Of a DNA stretch of 64,000 bases, positions 38,581 through 46,781 are shown piece by piece. This DNA is from Aggregatilineales bacterium. Its GTDB lineage: Bacteria; Chloroflexota; Anaerolineae; Aggregatilineales; Phototrophicaceae. Made by a program: the position numbers and the translations under genes. The notes below the pieces were generated by a model that saw nothing but the letters and a program-made list of their open reading frames with translations, ran no database searches and was not told the DNA's origin. The DNA lies in the NCBI GenBank assembly GCA_030834905.1, contig JAUQWZ010000024.1:186001-250000 (forward strand), written 5' to 3'. Numbering within the stretch: the stretch's first letter is position 1; every line of letters begins with the position of its first letter.

Positions 38581-38605
38581 GGGCGACCCACGGGTCGCCC
38601 CTACA
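38581..38605. repeat. REP-like palindrome between tyrS and the ABC transporter operon
   Basis: GGGCGACCC and GGGTCGCCC form a 9-bp palindrome with a 2-base loop, with CTACA as outer edge (TGTAGG on the other strand). No U-run follows. The same TGTAGGG edge with a different palindrome occurs at 42752 and, inverted, at 42798. Confidence 0.6.
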
Positions 38606-38631
38606 TCAATTCGCACGAAAAGTCGCTCTGC

Positions 38632-39714
38632 CTACCTCTTAACCAGCGGCACAATACAATCTTCCGCTACCGACACGTACACAGTCTCTCCAACTGTGAT
38701 TTCGCCCATTTCACGTGACGGGACGCGGAATGACAGGCTGATGCCGCTGTCATGCTGAATTTCCACCCGGTAGGTGTCGCCCGAAAAGACGAGTTCCCGA
38801 ACGATACCCGTGATGCGGCTGCCATCCCCGGCAGCGGCAAGCTGCAAGCCGTCGGGGTGGAGCAGGAGCGACACCTCACCCCGTTTCGCTCCGCTAAAGT
38901 TCCTCTCTCCACCTGGTGGAGAGGGGATTAGGGGGTGAGGTCTTATCGCAAACACCCCAAGCGGCGTTTGCACTTTACCGTCGATCCGTCCTGTCACCGG
39001 AACGATGTTCTGGAAGCCGAGGAAGCGCGCCACGAAGGGGGTTTTGGGTTGGCGATAGAGGGCGGGCGGCGCTTCTACCTGCTCGATCTGTCCGGCGTTC
39101 ATCACCGCGATGCGGTCAGCAATGGCGAAAGCCTCGTGCTGGTCGTGGGTGACGTAGATGGCAGTCAAGCCAATCCGCTTGATGATATCGCGCAGTTCGA
39201 CGACCAGGCGCTCGCGCAGCGCCGCGTCCAGCGAGCCTAGCGGCTCGTCCAGCATCAGCAGGCGCGGGCTGGGCGCGAGGCTGCGGGCAAGCGCGACCCG
39301 CTGGCGCTCGCCGCCGGAAAGCTGCGCCACGTCGCGCTGCTCAAAACCCTTTAGCCCGACCAGTTCCAATACATCATGAAGCCGCTGCTGTGCCTGCGGT
39401 TTTGGCATGTGCCGCATTCGCAAGCCAAATAGGATGTTCTGGGCGACGTTCATGTGTGGAAACAGGGCGAAATCCTGAAACATCAGCCCAAAATCGCGCT
39501 CGTGGATGGGAACGTCACGAATCGACTGCCTATCAACCTGAATGTCACCGCTGTCTGCCGTCTCCAGTCCGGCGATGGTACGCAGCAGGGTGGTCTTGCC
39601 GCAGCCGCTGGGACCCAGCAGGCAGACGATCTCGCCGTCGGTAATCGTCAGGCTGACTCCCCGCAGCACCTGAAGGGAACCGAATGCGCGTGTCACATGG
39701 CTGATTGTCAGCAT
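38632..39714 (-). CDS. ABC transporter ATP-binding protein (thiamine/iron type) with repeat-derived insert
   Basis: 360 aa. Walker A GPSGCGKTT, Q-loop MFQDFALFPHMNV, signature LSGGERQRVALARSL, Walker B LLMLDEPLGSLD and H-loop VTHDQHEAF are all intact, followed by a C-terminal TOBE region (PotA/FbpC type). Within the TOBE region, residues 259-280 (PHPLIPSPPGGERN...) are encoded by a palindromic repeat inserted in frame; without it the line reads FAIRP then EVSLLLHPDGL as in relatives. Energises the import complex encoded upstream; third gene of the riboswitch-controlled operon. Confidence 0.92.
   Translation of the reverse strand: MLTISHVTRAFGSLQVLRGVSLTITDGEIVCLLGPSGCGKTTLLRTIAGLETADSGDIQVDRQSIRDVPIHERDFGLMFQDFALFPHMNVAQNILFGLRMRHMPKPQAQQRLHDVLELVGLKGFEQRDVAQLSGGERQRVALARSLAPSPRLLMLDEPLGSLDAALRERLVVELRDIIKRIGLTAIYVTHDQHEAFAIADRIAVMNAGQIEQVEAPPALYRQPKTPFVARFLGFQNIVPVTGRIDGKVQTPLGVFAIRPHPLIPSPPGGERNFSGAKRGEVSLLLHPDGLQLAAAGDGSRITGIVRELVFSGDTYRVEIQHDSGISLSFRVPSREMGEITVGETVYVSVAEDCIVPLVKR
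38874..38940. repeat. Palindromic dispersed repeat inserted inside the ABC ATPase gene
   Basis: The ends CCTCACCCC (38874) and GGGGTGAGG (to 38940) are inverted. An inner palindrome around CTCTCCACCTGGTGGAGAG lies in the middle. An intergenic relative with the same CCCTCACCCT ends and CCTCTCC/GGAGAGG core is at 51861-51988. Confidence 0.75.
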
Positions 39715-41390
39715 CAGAATTCCCCGACTCCGGCGGTGCGCAGGCGCTCGATAAGGACAAAGCTGATCGCGCAGACTGCCATCAGAATGGTGCTCATCGC
39801 CATCGCCTGCCCGTAATTAGTCGCGCCGGGCTGCCCAAGCAGCCTGAAGATGACGATGGGGATAGTCGGCGTATCCGGTCGGGCGATGAACAGGGACGCG
39901 CCAAATTCGCCCATGCTGACGGTGAAGGCGAAGGTTGCTCCGACGATGAGACCTCGGCTGATCAGCGGCAGATCGATCCAGCGCCACACCTGCCAGGGTG
40001 ACGCGCCGAGCGACCGCGCCGCCCCGCGCACGTTGGGCGGGATGCCGCGTATCGACGGCAGCACGCTGCGCACGACAAACGGCATAGCGACCAGCGTGTG
40101 CGCCAGCGGAATCAGCACTGGCGACGAGCGCAGGTTCAGCGGCGGCTCGTCCAGAGCGATGATGTAGCCGAAACCCAGCGTCACGGCGCTGGCAGCCAGC
40201 GGCAGCATAAAGATCGGATCGAGCCAGCGGGCGAGGCGCGAGGCGCGGCTGGAAAGCAGCACTGCCGTGATTAATCCGAGCGTGACCGCCAGTGCCGTCG
40301 TCGCCAACGCGAAGACCAGCGAGTTGCCAACCGCCGTCAGCGGCGGCGTAAACAGCACCGAACCGCGCGGATTGCTGCTCAACAGCGTGTAAAACTGGGT
40401 CGTCAAAGCGCCCTGGCTGGTAAATGAGCGCAGCACCAGCGCCGCCAGCGGCGCGATCAGCAGCAGCACGATCAGCACGACGTTGGCAGCCACGAACAGC
40501 CGTTCACGAACTGTGCGCGGCTGGCGCACCACCGACTGTGCCGCCTGAAGATCGGTTGTCGTTTGGCGCTGAAGGCGGGTGTAGACCAACATCAGCACGA
40601 ACATGAAGCCAATCTGAACCAGCGACAGCGCCGCCGCCACCTGTAAATTGAACAGGCTGGTCACCTGCCGGTAAATCTCGACTTCGATGGTGGCGAAGCG
40701 CGGTCCGCCCAGGATGAGGACGACGCCAAAGCTGGTGAAGGTGAAGATAAAGACCAGTATCGACGCTGCCAGCAGGGCAGGGCGCAGCAGCGGCAGGCGC
40801 ACGTTCCACCACAGCCGCCAGCCATGCGCGCCCAGCACCCGCGCCGCTTCTTCGATGCGGACGCTCTGGTTTGCCCAGAAGCTGCTGATGATGCGCAGCG
40901 CGACGGCATAGTTGTAAAAGACGTGGACGATCAGGATGATAGTCAGCGTGCGCTCCAGCACAATTGGCGGTGCGCTGAATCCTAACAGCGACATCAGGGT
41001 CTGGTTGAGCAGCCCGCGCGGACCGATGAGCGCCGAAAACGCCGCTGCCACGACAACCGTCGGCAGCACAAATGGCAGCGTCGCCAGCGACATCAGCAGC
41101 GATTTACCGGGGAAGCTGAAGCGCGAAAAGACGTATGCGCCCGGTATTGCCAGTCCAATTGTCAGCGCGGTAGAAAGCAGCGCCTGCCCGAAGGTGAACC
41201 AGAACGTCCTTCGGTAGTAGTCCGATGTAAAGATACGGGTGAAGCCGCTGAGATCGAGCGTTCCTTCGGGCGCGAGGCTGACGGCGAAGATCGACAGCAG
41301 CGGGTAGAAGAAAAAAACGACAAGAAACAGGAGTGGTGCCAGCAGCACCACCCCTTTCAGCAGGTTTAACGCAGGACGGTTTCGGTCCAT
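39714..41390 (-). CDS. ABC transporter permease, two-domain (ThiP/FbpB-like)
   Basis: 558 aa with about twelve membrane helices in two halves. Each half carries an EAA-type loop: EEAARVLGAHGWRLWWNVRLPLLRPALL in the first, RGAARSLGASPWQVWRWIDLPLISRGLI in the second. This fused arrangement is typical of thiamine and iron(III) importers. Its start overlaps the end of the binding-protein gene by 25 bases and its stop overlaps the ATPase start. The TPP riboswitch upstream argues for thiamine rather than iron. Confidence 0.9.
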   Translation of the reverse strand: MDRNRPALNLLKGVVLLAPLLFLVVFFFYPLLSIFAVSLAPEGTLDLSGFTRIFTSDYYRRTFWFTFGQALLSTALTIGLAIPGAYVFSRFSFPGKSLLMSLATLPFVLPTVVVAAAFSALIGPRGLLNQTLMSLLGFSAPPIVLERTLTIILIVHVFYNYAVALRIISSFWANQSVRIEEAARVLGAHGWRLWWNVRLPLLRPALLAASILVFIFTFTSFGVVLILGGPRFATIEVEIYRQVTSLFNLQVAAALSLVQIGFMFVLMLVYTRLQRQTTTDLQAAQSVVRQPRTVRERLFVAANVVLIVLLLIAPLAALVLRSFTSQGALTTQFYTLLSSNPRGSVLFTPPLTAVGNSLVFALATTALAVTLGLITAVLLSSRASRLARWLDPIFMLPLAASAVTLGFGYIIALDEPPLNLRSSPVLIPLAHTLVAMPFVVRSVLPSIRGIPPNVRGAARSLGASPWQVWRWIDLPLISRGLIVGATFAFTVSMGEFGASLFIARPDTPTIPIVIFRLLGQPGATNYGQAMAMSTILMAVCAISFVLIERLRTAGVGEF

Positions 41391-42412
41391 TCCAGTATCC
41401 AGCGTTCGCGGTTGGTGTCGATTTCGTCAATGTCGAGTGTAACAGCTTGCTCTGGAACCGCCGCATATTCCTCAAATATCTCCGGCAGTTCGGCGTCGGG
41501 CAGCACCGGGAAGACGAACATATTCAGCGGCATATCCTGCTGAAATTCGCGGCTGAGTAAGAAGTTCACGAACTGCCGCGCGGCGTCTTCATTGTCGGTG
41601 CCTTGCAGGATACCCACAAACTCGATCTGCCGGAAGCAGGTGTCGTCGGCGACGATGCTGCCGGTTGGCGCGGCTTCCGGCGGTTCGGGCAGGAAGTAGA
41701 CTTCTACCGGCGGGCTGCTGGCGTAGCTGACCACCAGCGGGCGCGTGCCCTGGCTGTCGGTGCTGCCGCTGAACTGGGTGTAGTAGGCGTCTGACCAGTC
41801 ATCGGAGATAAAGACATCATTGGCGACCAGATCCGCCCAGTAATCGAGGTAGGTGTACCCGCCTTCTTCGCCAAAGACTGCAATCGTCGTCAGCAGGAAG
41901 GCAAGACCGGGAGAAGATGACGCCGGGTTTTCGACCACCAGCAGCCCTTCATACGCCGGATCGGTCAGGTCGGCAAGCGACTGCGGTACGGCGAGGTCGT
42001 TCTCCTCGAAGTAGGCGACGTCGTAGTTCAGGCACACGTCACCGTAATCGACCGGCGTGACGCGGAATTCGTCATCGACGATGAATTCCTCCGGCACGTC
42101 TGCCAGCGCGGGCGATTCGTAGGGAATGAACAGATCGGCGTTAAGCGCCCGCGAGAGAAAGGTGTTATCGACGCCGTACATCACGTCGCCAAGCGGGTTT
42201 TTGCGGCTGAGGATCGATTGGTTGATCATCGTCCCGGCGTCACCGAGGCGCAGCACCTCGACGGTGATGCCGGTTTCGTCCTGAAATGACTGCATCACAT
42301 CTTCGCTGTAACTGAAGCTGTCATGGGTGATGACGGTGAGGGTGGTGTCCTGGGCGGCTGCCGGCGTCACCGCCAGCAGAAGCAGGATCAACAGAGACAG
42401 GATATGTTTCAC
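41366..42412 (-). CDS. thiB: Thiamine ABC transporter substrate-binding protein (TbpA/ThiB-like)
   Basis: 348 aa. The signal peptide ends VTPAAAQ at about residue 21. The mature protein starts TTLTVITHDSFSYSEDVMQSFQDETGITVEVLRLGDAG and contains GVDNTFLSRAL, VDYGDVCLNYD, LVVENPASSSPGLAFLL and WSDAYYTQFSG, the pattern of thiamine-binding proteins. A GTG start with AGGAGGAG about six bases upstream is used. The preceding leader holds a TPP riboswitch with a terminator, so thiamine diphosphate should switch the operon off. Confidence 0.93.
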   Translation of the reverse strand: MKHILSLLILLLLAVTPAAAQDTTLTVITHDSFSYSEDVMQSFQDETGITVEVLRLGDAGTMINQSILSRKNPLGDVMYGVDNTFLSRALNADLFIPYESPALADVPEEFIVDDEFRVTPVDYGDVCLNYDVAYFEENDLAVPQSLADLTDPAYEGLLVVENPASSSPGLAFLLTTIAVFGEEGGYTYLDYWADLVANDVFISDDWSDAYYTQFSGSTDSQGTRPLVVSYASSPPVEVYFLPEPPEAAPTGSIVADDTCFRQIEFVGILQGTDNEDAARQFVNFLLSREFQQDMPLNMFVFPVLPDAELPEIFEEYAAVPEQAVTLDIDEIDTNRERWILEWTETVLR

Positions 42413-42468
42413 GGTACGCTCCTCCTATGGTGCCGGGGGCGACCTGCTGAACCTGGGGAGAAATAAAA

Positions 42469-42493
42469 CCACCCCTCTGGATGGTAGGGGTGG
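42469..42493 (-). terminator. Attenuator hairpin of the TPP riboswitch
   Basis: On the minus strand CCACCCCT and AGGGGTGG form an 8-bp stem with a 9-base loop, followed by TTTTATTT (42461-42468). It lies between the riboswitch and the thiB-like start, as expected for transcriptional control by ligand-dependent termination. Confidence 0.85.
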
Positions 42494-42511
42494 ACGGTGT
42501 ACATAAGATGT

Positions 42512-42600
42512 ACGCGCTCCCTACGCCGGTATGATCCGGATCAGGTCAAAGGGTCGGTGCGGCTTAACGCACCCTCTCAGCCCGCTTGCGCGGACCCCCC
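42512..42600 (-). promoter_or_regulatory. TPP (THI-box) riboswitch
   Basis: On the minus strand the leader shows CTGAGAGGGTG, then ACCCTTTGACCTGATC, CGGATCATACCGGCG and TAGGGAGCG, the nearly invariant THI element. The pyrimidine-binding CTGAGA and the pyrophosphate-helix CCTGATCCGGATCATACCGG are intact. P1 can form between GGGGTCCGCG-side bases and the CGCG end. It controls the thiamine-type ABC importer immediately downstream. Confidence 0.96.
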
Positions 42601-42671
42601 TGGCAAGACTATACAATTGCGACGAGTATAACACAGGATGAGCCGCCTGCAAAGGCTGAGAAAAACGAATT

Positions 42672-42892
42672 GAACCGCCAGGACACGGAGGACACCAGGA
42701 ATAGTTTCTATAAATCCCTTATGGACAAACTGACTAGAAACCGCCGCATATTGTAGGGACACGATATTATCGTGTCCGCCGCCTGATTGAAGGGAACGGA
42801 CACGACATGTCGTGTCCCTACGGTATCCGTTTGGAAATAAGGCGCATTCTTTTCAGTTTCTCCCTTTGTGTCCTCTGTGTTCTTGGCGGTTC
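42672..42892. repeat. Nested inverted-repeat array between the importer leader and the CoA-transferase gene
   Basis: An outer pair of arms starting GAACCGCCAGGACACGGAGG (42672-42696) and ending TCCTCTGTGTTCTTGGCGG (42867-42892) is inverted with few mismatches. Inside lie two palindromes in opposite orientation: TGTAGGGACACGA-TATTA-TCGTGTCC (42752-42777) and GGACACGACATGTCGTGTCC followed by CTAC (42798-42821). No protein-like frame is present. The rest of 42601-42906 holds nothing else I recognise. Confidence 0.65.
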
Positions 42893-42906
42893 AGGTTATT
42901 TTTTAA

Positions 42907-43701
42907 TTATTCCGCCATCGCCGCCACATACGCCTCAAACTGACCGGCGTTGCAGGCGTCGATGTAGCGCAGGAATTCGCCGCCGCTGACGGGATAATCG
43001 GGGTAGCAGCTTGTTGGAAAGGCTCCGCGCGGCGCGTGGACGATGTAGCGCACGCCGGGCGAGGGGACGAGAAAGCCGTCAGTGGAGCGCTGACACTGGT
43101 CTACCATGCGCTCGACTGTAACGATGACGGTATCGGCGATGTAGACCAGTTCCAGATCAACGCCGAGATTGTTGTTGAGCTTCACGTTGCCGTCCCGGTC
43201 GCCTTCCAGACCATGCAGCACGACGACATCGCAGTGAATCGCCGGGAACGCCATCAGCGTCTCGCCAGTATAGGGATCGGTTACGGTCTTTACGTCCGGT
43301 CGCAGGCGGGGCAGGTCGGTGCCAATCCAGGCGCGGGACGGCATGAAGCTGACGTTGGACGTTCGGGCGCGAATACCCATCGCCAGGCTGGACTCGGTTT
43401 CTTCGATGATGCGAATCTGACCCTTATTGGCGGCTTCGGTGAACATCGGTGCCAGTCCAAACGACTCCAGCCCGAAGTATGCCGAACGCACCGCACTGAC
43501 GCAGCCACCACCAACCAGCAGATCGGACTCATATCCCGCTGTGAAGCAGAGCAGGGTCAGGTCTTTGGGGCGGTGCGCGCGGCGCAGCAGGGCGCGGGCG
43601 AAGGCAGCCGGGCGGCGGTAGACGGTCATGCCGCCAAGCGCCAGCGTCATGCCGTCCTGCACCAGCGCGGCGGCTTCCGAAAGTGAAATCCACTGCGTCA
43701 T
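42907..43701 (-). CDS. CoA-transferase family I, subunit A-like protein
   Basis: 264 aa with the subunit A fold of glutaconate CoA-transferase/IpdA: SEAAALVQDGMTLALGGMTVYRRPAAFARALLRR, LTLLCFTAGYESDLLVGGGCVSAVRSAYFGLESFGLAP and AIHCDVVVLHGLEGDRDGNVKL. A matching subunit B gene lies 6.6 kb away, also on the minus strand (50342-51163). Substrate unknown; ring-cleavage hydrolases such as IpdAB belong to the same superfamily. Overlaps the YjbR-like gene by four bases. Confidence 0.8.
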   Translation of the reverse strand: MTQWISLSEAAALVQDGMTLALGGMTVYRRPAAFARALLRRAHRPKDLTLLCFTAGYESDLLVGGGCVSAVRSAYFGLESFGLAPMFTEAANKGQIRIIEETESSLAMGIRARTSNVSFMPSRAWIGTDLPRLRPDVKTVTDPYTGETLMAFPAIHCDVVVLHGLEGDRDGNVKLNNNLGVDLELVYIADTVIVTVERMVDQCQRSTDGFLVPSPGVRYIVHAPRGAFPTSCYPDYPVSGGEFLRYIDACNAGQFEAYVAAMAE

Positions 43702-44081
43702 AAGCTGCTGTCTCCAGAGGGCGAGGCGCTGCTGTTCAGGCGCTCGCGTTCTTTACGGGTGAAGCCTTTGACGACCTGATCATAGGAATGATCGATCATC
43801 TCCAATAGTTCGTCTTCCGGGATGCTGGCATCGACTTCAATCGAATTCCAGTGTTTTTTGTTGAGATGGTAGCCCGGCGTGATGGTGGGGTATGTCTCGC
43901 GCAGCAGTTCCGCCAGCACCGGGTCGCACTTGAGGCTGATGCGCGGCGGCGTGCTGGCAACTGGCAGCAGGGCGAACACCTTGTCGGCAACTTTGAAAAC
44001 GGCGACGTCATCACCGAACGGGAAATCCTCGGCTGAAGCCGGTTTGTCGAGGCAGTAGGCGCGCAGGCGTTCACGTTCCAT
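43698..44081 (-). CDS. MmcQ/YjbR-family protein
   Basis: 127 aa, CyaY-like fold: MERERLRAYCLDKPASAEDFPFGDDVAVFKVADKVFALL, LKCDPVLAELLRETYPTITPGYHLNKKHWNSIEVD and ELLEMIDHSYDQVVKGFTRKER. The family is common and poorly characterised; a DNA-binding role has been proposed. The ATG at 44081 follows GAGG by seven bases and overlaps the end of the ADP-ribosylglycohydrolase gene by 11 bases. Confidence 0.9.
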   Translation of the reverse strand: MERERLRAYCLDKPASAEDFPFGDDVAVFKVADKVFALLPVASTPPRISLKCDPVLAELLRETYPTITPGYHLNKKHWNSIEVDASIPEDELLEMIDHSYDQVVKGFTRKERERLNSSASPSGDSSL

Positions 44082-45030
44082 CGGATTCCCTCTCATCAGA
44101 TGTCGCTAGTATAGCGCGCGCTTCGTCCATCCGCGCCGCCAGCTCGGTCAGGTAGGCGGCGTTTTCGCACGACTCGCGCCATGCTTCGGGGATGGCGGCG
44201 ATGCCCAGCCGCGCTCCGATAATGCCGCCAGCGATACAGGCAATCGAGTCGCTGTCGCCGTTGGTGTTGGCGGCGCGGCGTACACAGCTTACATAGTCGT
44301 CCGGGTAGCGCAGGAAGCAGTACAGCGCCAGTGCAACGGCTTCTTCGCCTGTCCAGCCCTCTCCAATGTGATCCAGCGCGGCTTTTTCATCTGACCATGC
44401 GCCGACATGTCCGATTTTATAGAGCGCGTCGTCCATTTCGGCGCTCATGCCGTCGGTAAAGAGCATGATCGGGCGAAGAAACTCGCTTGGCGGCACGCCA
44501 TCCAGCGCCAGCCTGACGGCATAAGCCGCCGCCACCGAAGCCGCCAGCGCCGTTGGATGCCGGTGGGTAATGGCGCTGCTGGCAGCCGCGATCTCGCGCA
44601 GGCGGGCTTCATCGTGCTGGTAAAGATAGCCGATGGGCGCGACGCGCATAGCAGAGCCGCAGCCTTTCGAGTCGATCAGTCCAGCTTCGTGCCACCGATG
44701 ACCGGCTTCAAACCGCCCGACGCCTTTCATGCAGGTATAGCCGGGCGCGCGGTCATTCTCCGGGCTGTGCTTCCAGGTAACGAACCGGCTGCCGATGGCG
44801 TTCATCTGCGCGTCAAGCGGCGCGTTCAATCCCGCGTCAAGCAAGCCCTCGACCAGCGCCAGCGTCATCTGGGTATCGTCCGTATACAGCGCCGGGATAG
44901 GCGGCTCCTGAATGCCCGTTCGCCCATACTGCGCTTCGATTCTTGGCAGTGACAGAAACTCGACCGGCGCGCCCAGGGCGTCCCCCAACGCCAGCCCAAA
45001 CAGCAGCCCAGCCGCTTTATCGAAACTCAT
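44071..45030 (-). CDS. ADP-ribosylglycohydrolase family protein (DraG-like)
   Basis: About 319 aa, all-alpha. Two metal-binding clusters are visible: ALYTDDTQMTLALVEGLL near the N-terminus and NTNGDSDSIACIAGGIIGARLG near the C-terminus. GCGSAMRVAPIGYLY and ITHRHPTA are also conserved. Such enzymes remove ADP-ribose from proteins, nucleic acids or small metabolites; the target is unknown. The ATG at 45030 is preferred, but a GTG three codons earlier is possible. Confidence 0.9.
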   Translation of the reverse strand: MSFDKAAGLLFGLALGDALGAPVEFLSLPRIEAQYGRTGIQEPPIPALYTDDTQMTLALVEGLLDAGLNAPLDAQMNAIGSRFVTWKHSPENDRAPGYTCMKGVGRFEAGHRWHEAGLIDSKGCGSAMRVAPIGYLYQHDEARLREIAAASSAITHRHPTALAASVAAAYAVRLALDGVPPSEFLRPIMLFTDGMSAEMDDALYKIGHVGAWSDEKAALDHIGEGWTGEEAVALALYCFLRYPDDYVSCVRRAANTNGDSDSIACIAGGIIGARLGIAAIPEAWRESCENAAYLTELAARMDEARAILATSDERESDGT

Positions 45031-45115
45031 ATAATCCACTCATCTTTCTTCAATAACACCGGGACGATGAAGATGCTAAAATAATAGCGTGCAAACAACT
45101 TCCTGGAGAACTCAG

Positions 45116-46327
45116 ATGCGTAATTCAAACGCCCTCGGTGGGCGTTTTCATCACCTGGCAACGGTGTTGGTGGTTGTAGCGGTATTCGCGATTGGCTTCG
45201 CGCTCGGCAATCTTAATGTCATCGGGGCGGCGCAGGGCAATACCTCTGTTCCTGCCGAAGTGGTCGAAGCTTTTGCGCCCATGTGGCAGGTCTATAACCT
45301 CATTCAAAGCGATTATATCGACACGGTCGAACTGGACGATCTTGTGGACGGCGCAGCCAAAGGGCTGGTCGAAGCGCTGGGCGATCAGTTCAGCGGCTAC
45401 ATGGATCCCGAAACCTATACTCTGCTGAACGATGATCTTGAAGGCGAAATTGAGGGCATTGGCGTGGTCATCCGTACCGACGAGGACACCGGCGCAGTCG
45501 AAGTCGTCGGCGTGCTGAACGGCGCGCCAGCGCAGGACGTGGGTATCCTGCCGGGCGATATTTTCACCGAAGTCAACGGCAAGAACGTCGTCGGCATGTC
45601 GCAGCTTGAGCTGGCGACCGAGGTGCGCGGACCCGAAGGCACTGAAGTGCTCATCACCATGCAGCGGGACGGCGAACTGATCGACTTCACCATCACGCGG
45701 GCACGCATCATCATCCCCAACGTGGAGTCAGAGGTGCTGGATGGCGAGATTGGCTACCTGAAGCTCAACCAGTTCAGCGCCACAGCGCGACAGGATATCG
45801 ACGCCGCGCTGGAGGCGATGCGGATTAACAGTCTGAACGGGCTGGTGGTGGATTTCCGCGACAATCCCGGCGGGCTGCTCAACAGCGCGATTGACGTTGC
45901 CAGCGCCTTCATCGAAGAAGGCACGATTGTCACCGAGTCATTCAGCGACGATGATGAGATCGTGTTTGACGCGACAGGCAATTATGCCGATGTTCGCGTG
46001 CCGATTGTGGTGCTGGTGAACGAAGGCAGCGCCAGCGCGTCCGAACTGGTTGCTGGAGCCATGCAGGATGCTGGCGTGGCGACGATCATCGGCGAGACGA
46101 CATTTGGCAAGGGAACAGTACAAACCTGGCATGAACTGGTCAACGGCGGCGGCGTGCGGCTGACTATTGCGCGCTGGCTGACGCCCAGCGGACGCTGGAT
46201 TCATGAGAATGGGGTGGAGCCGGATATCACCGTTGAGTGGACACCAGTTTCCTATGACGACGATCAGGATCTTCAGTTGAGCGCGGCGCTGGAATTTCTA
46301 CAGGACATGGTGGCGGTGACGGATTAA
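45116..46327 (+). CDS. C-terminal processing peptidase, S41 family
   Basis: 403 aa. A signal anchor (about 17-38) precedes a PDZ domain (GIGVVIRTDEDTGAVEVVGVLNGAPAQDVGILPGDIFTEVNGKNV...) and the tail-specific protease domain with DFRDNPGGLL, the catalytic Ser in NEGSASASELVAGAM and the Lys in TTFGKGTVQ. It acts outside the cytoplasmic membrane on exported proteins. The ATG at 45116 has GGAG seven bases upstream. Confidence 0.94.
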   Translation: MRNSNALGGRFHHLATVLVVVAVFAIGFALGNLNVIGAAQGNTSVPAEVVEAFAPMWQVYNLIQSDYIDTVELDDLVDGAAKGLVEALGDQFSGYMDPETYTLLNDDLEGEIEGIGVVIRTDEDTGAVEVVGVLNGAPAQDVGILPGDIFTEVNGKNVVGMSQLELATEVRGPEGTEVLITMQRDGELIDFTITRARIIIPNVESEVLDGEIGYLKLNQFSATARQDIDAALEAMRINSLNGLVVDFRDNPGGLLNSAIDVASAFIEEGTIVTESFSDDDEIVFDATGNYADVRVPIVVLVNEGSASASELVAGAMQDAGVATIIGETTFGKGTVQTWHELVNGGGVRLTIARWLTPSGRWIHENGVEPDITVEWTPVSYDDDQDLQLSAALEFLQDMVAVTD

Positions 46328-46398
46328 GCCGCACTAACCGCGCGCAGGCGAGGGGAAGCGGCGGCTGTGACGACGCCTTATCGTGACGAGGTGAGGGT

Positions 46399-46426
46399 TT
46401 GCAATTGAGATCCCGCGTGCTATACT
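46399..46426 (+). promoter_or_regulatory. Sigma70-type promoter for secG
   Basis: TTGCAA (46399-46404), a 16-base spacer and TATACT (46421-46426), about 42 bases before the secG start; a GAGGAG ribosome binding site follows. Confidence 0.6.
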
Positions 46427-46467
46427 GCGCTCACTTCGATAGCATCATGTACTGAGGAGCAGCGGGC

Positions 46468-46695
46468 ATGGATCGTGCCTTGCAGATTGTATCCATTATC
46501 ATTTCACTCATCCTGATCGTGATGATTCTGCTTCAGGTCAAGGGCAGCGGATTAGGCGGTTTTCTGGGTACCGAAGGCGGCGGCGGCATTGCCCGCACGC
46601 GGCGCGGGCTTGAGAAAACGCTTTTTCAGATCACGATTGGGCTTTCGGTAATCTTCATGGCGATTGCCATTTTGTCGGTCGTTTACTCTGGCTAA
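46468..46695 (+). CDS. secG: Preprotein translocase subunit SecG
   Basis: 75 aa with two membrane helices: ALQIVSIIISLILIVMILLQVKGSGLGGFLG and LFQITIGLSVIFMAIAILSVVYSG. The loop with GSGLGGFLGTEGGGGIARTRRGLEK is typical of SecG. It assists SecYE-mediated export. Own promoter and terminator flank it. Confidence 0.93.
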   Translation: MDRALQIVSIIISLILIVMILLQVKGSGLGGFLGTEGGGGIARTRRGLEKTLFQITIGLSVIFMAIAILSVVYSG

Positions 46696-46728
46696 CCATT
46701 TGCCGACCTCGCGAATGACCTTTCATCG

Positions 46729-46764
46729 GGTGTTTTGTCAAAACTGGCTAAACACCTCTTTTTT
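46729..46764 (+). terminator. Rho-independent terminator after secG
   Basis: GGTGTTT and AAACACC form a 7-bp stem around a 14-base loop, followed by TCTTTTTT. It lies 33 bases after the secG stop and just before the binding-protein gene. Confidence 0.65.
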
Positions 46765-46781
46765 CTTCTGATGAGGTGAAA

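Noticed and set aside
37302..38591. Long open frame on the minus strand opposite tyrS
   Set aside because: Antisense shadow of intact tyrS; the composition (His/Gln/Arg-rich) is typical of a shadow frame.
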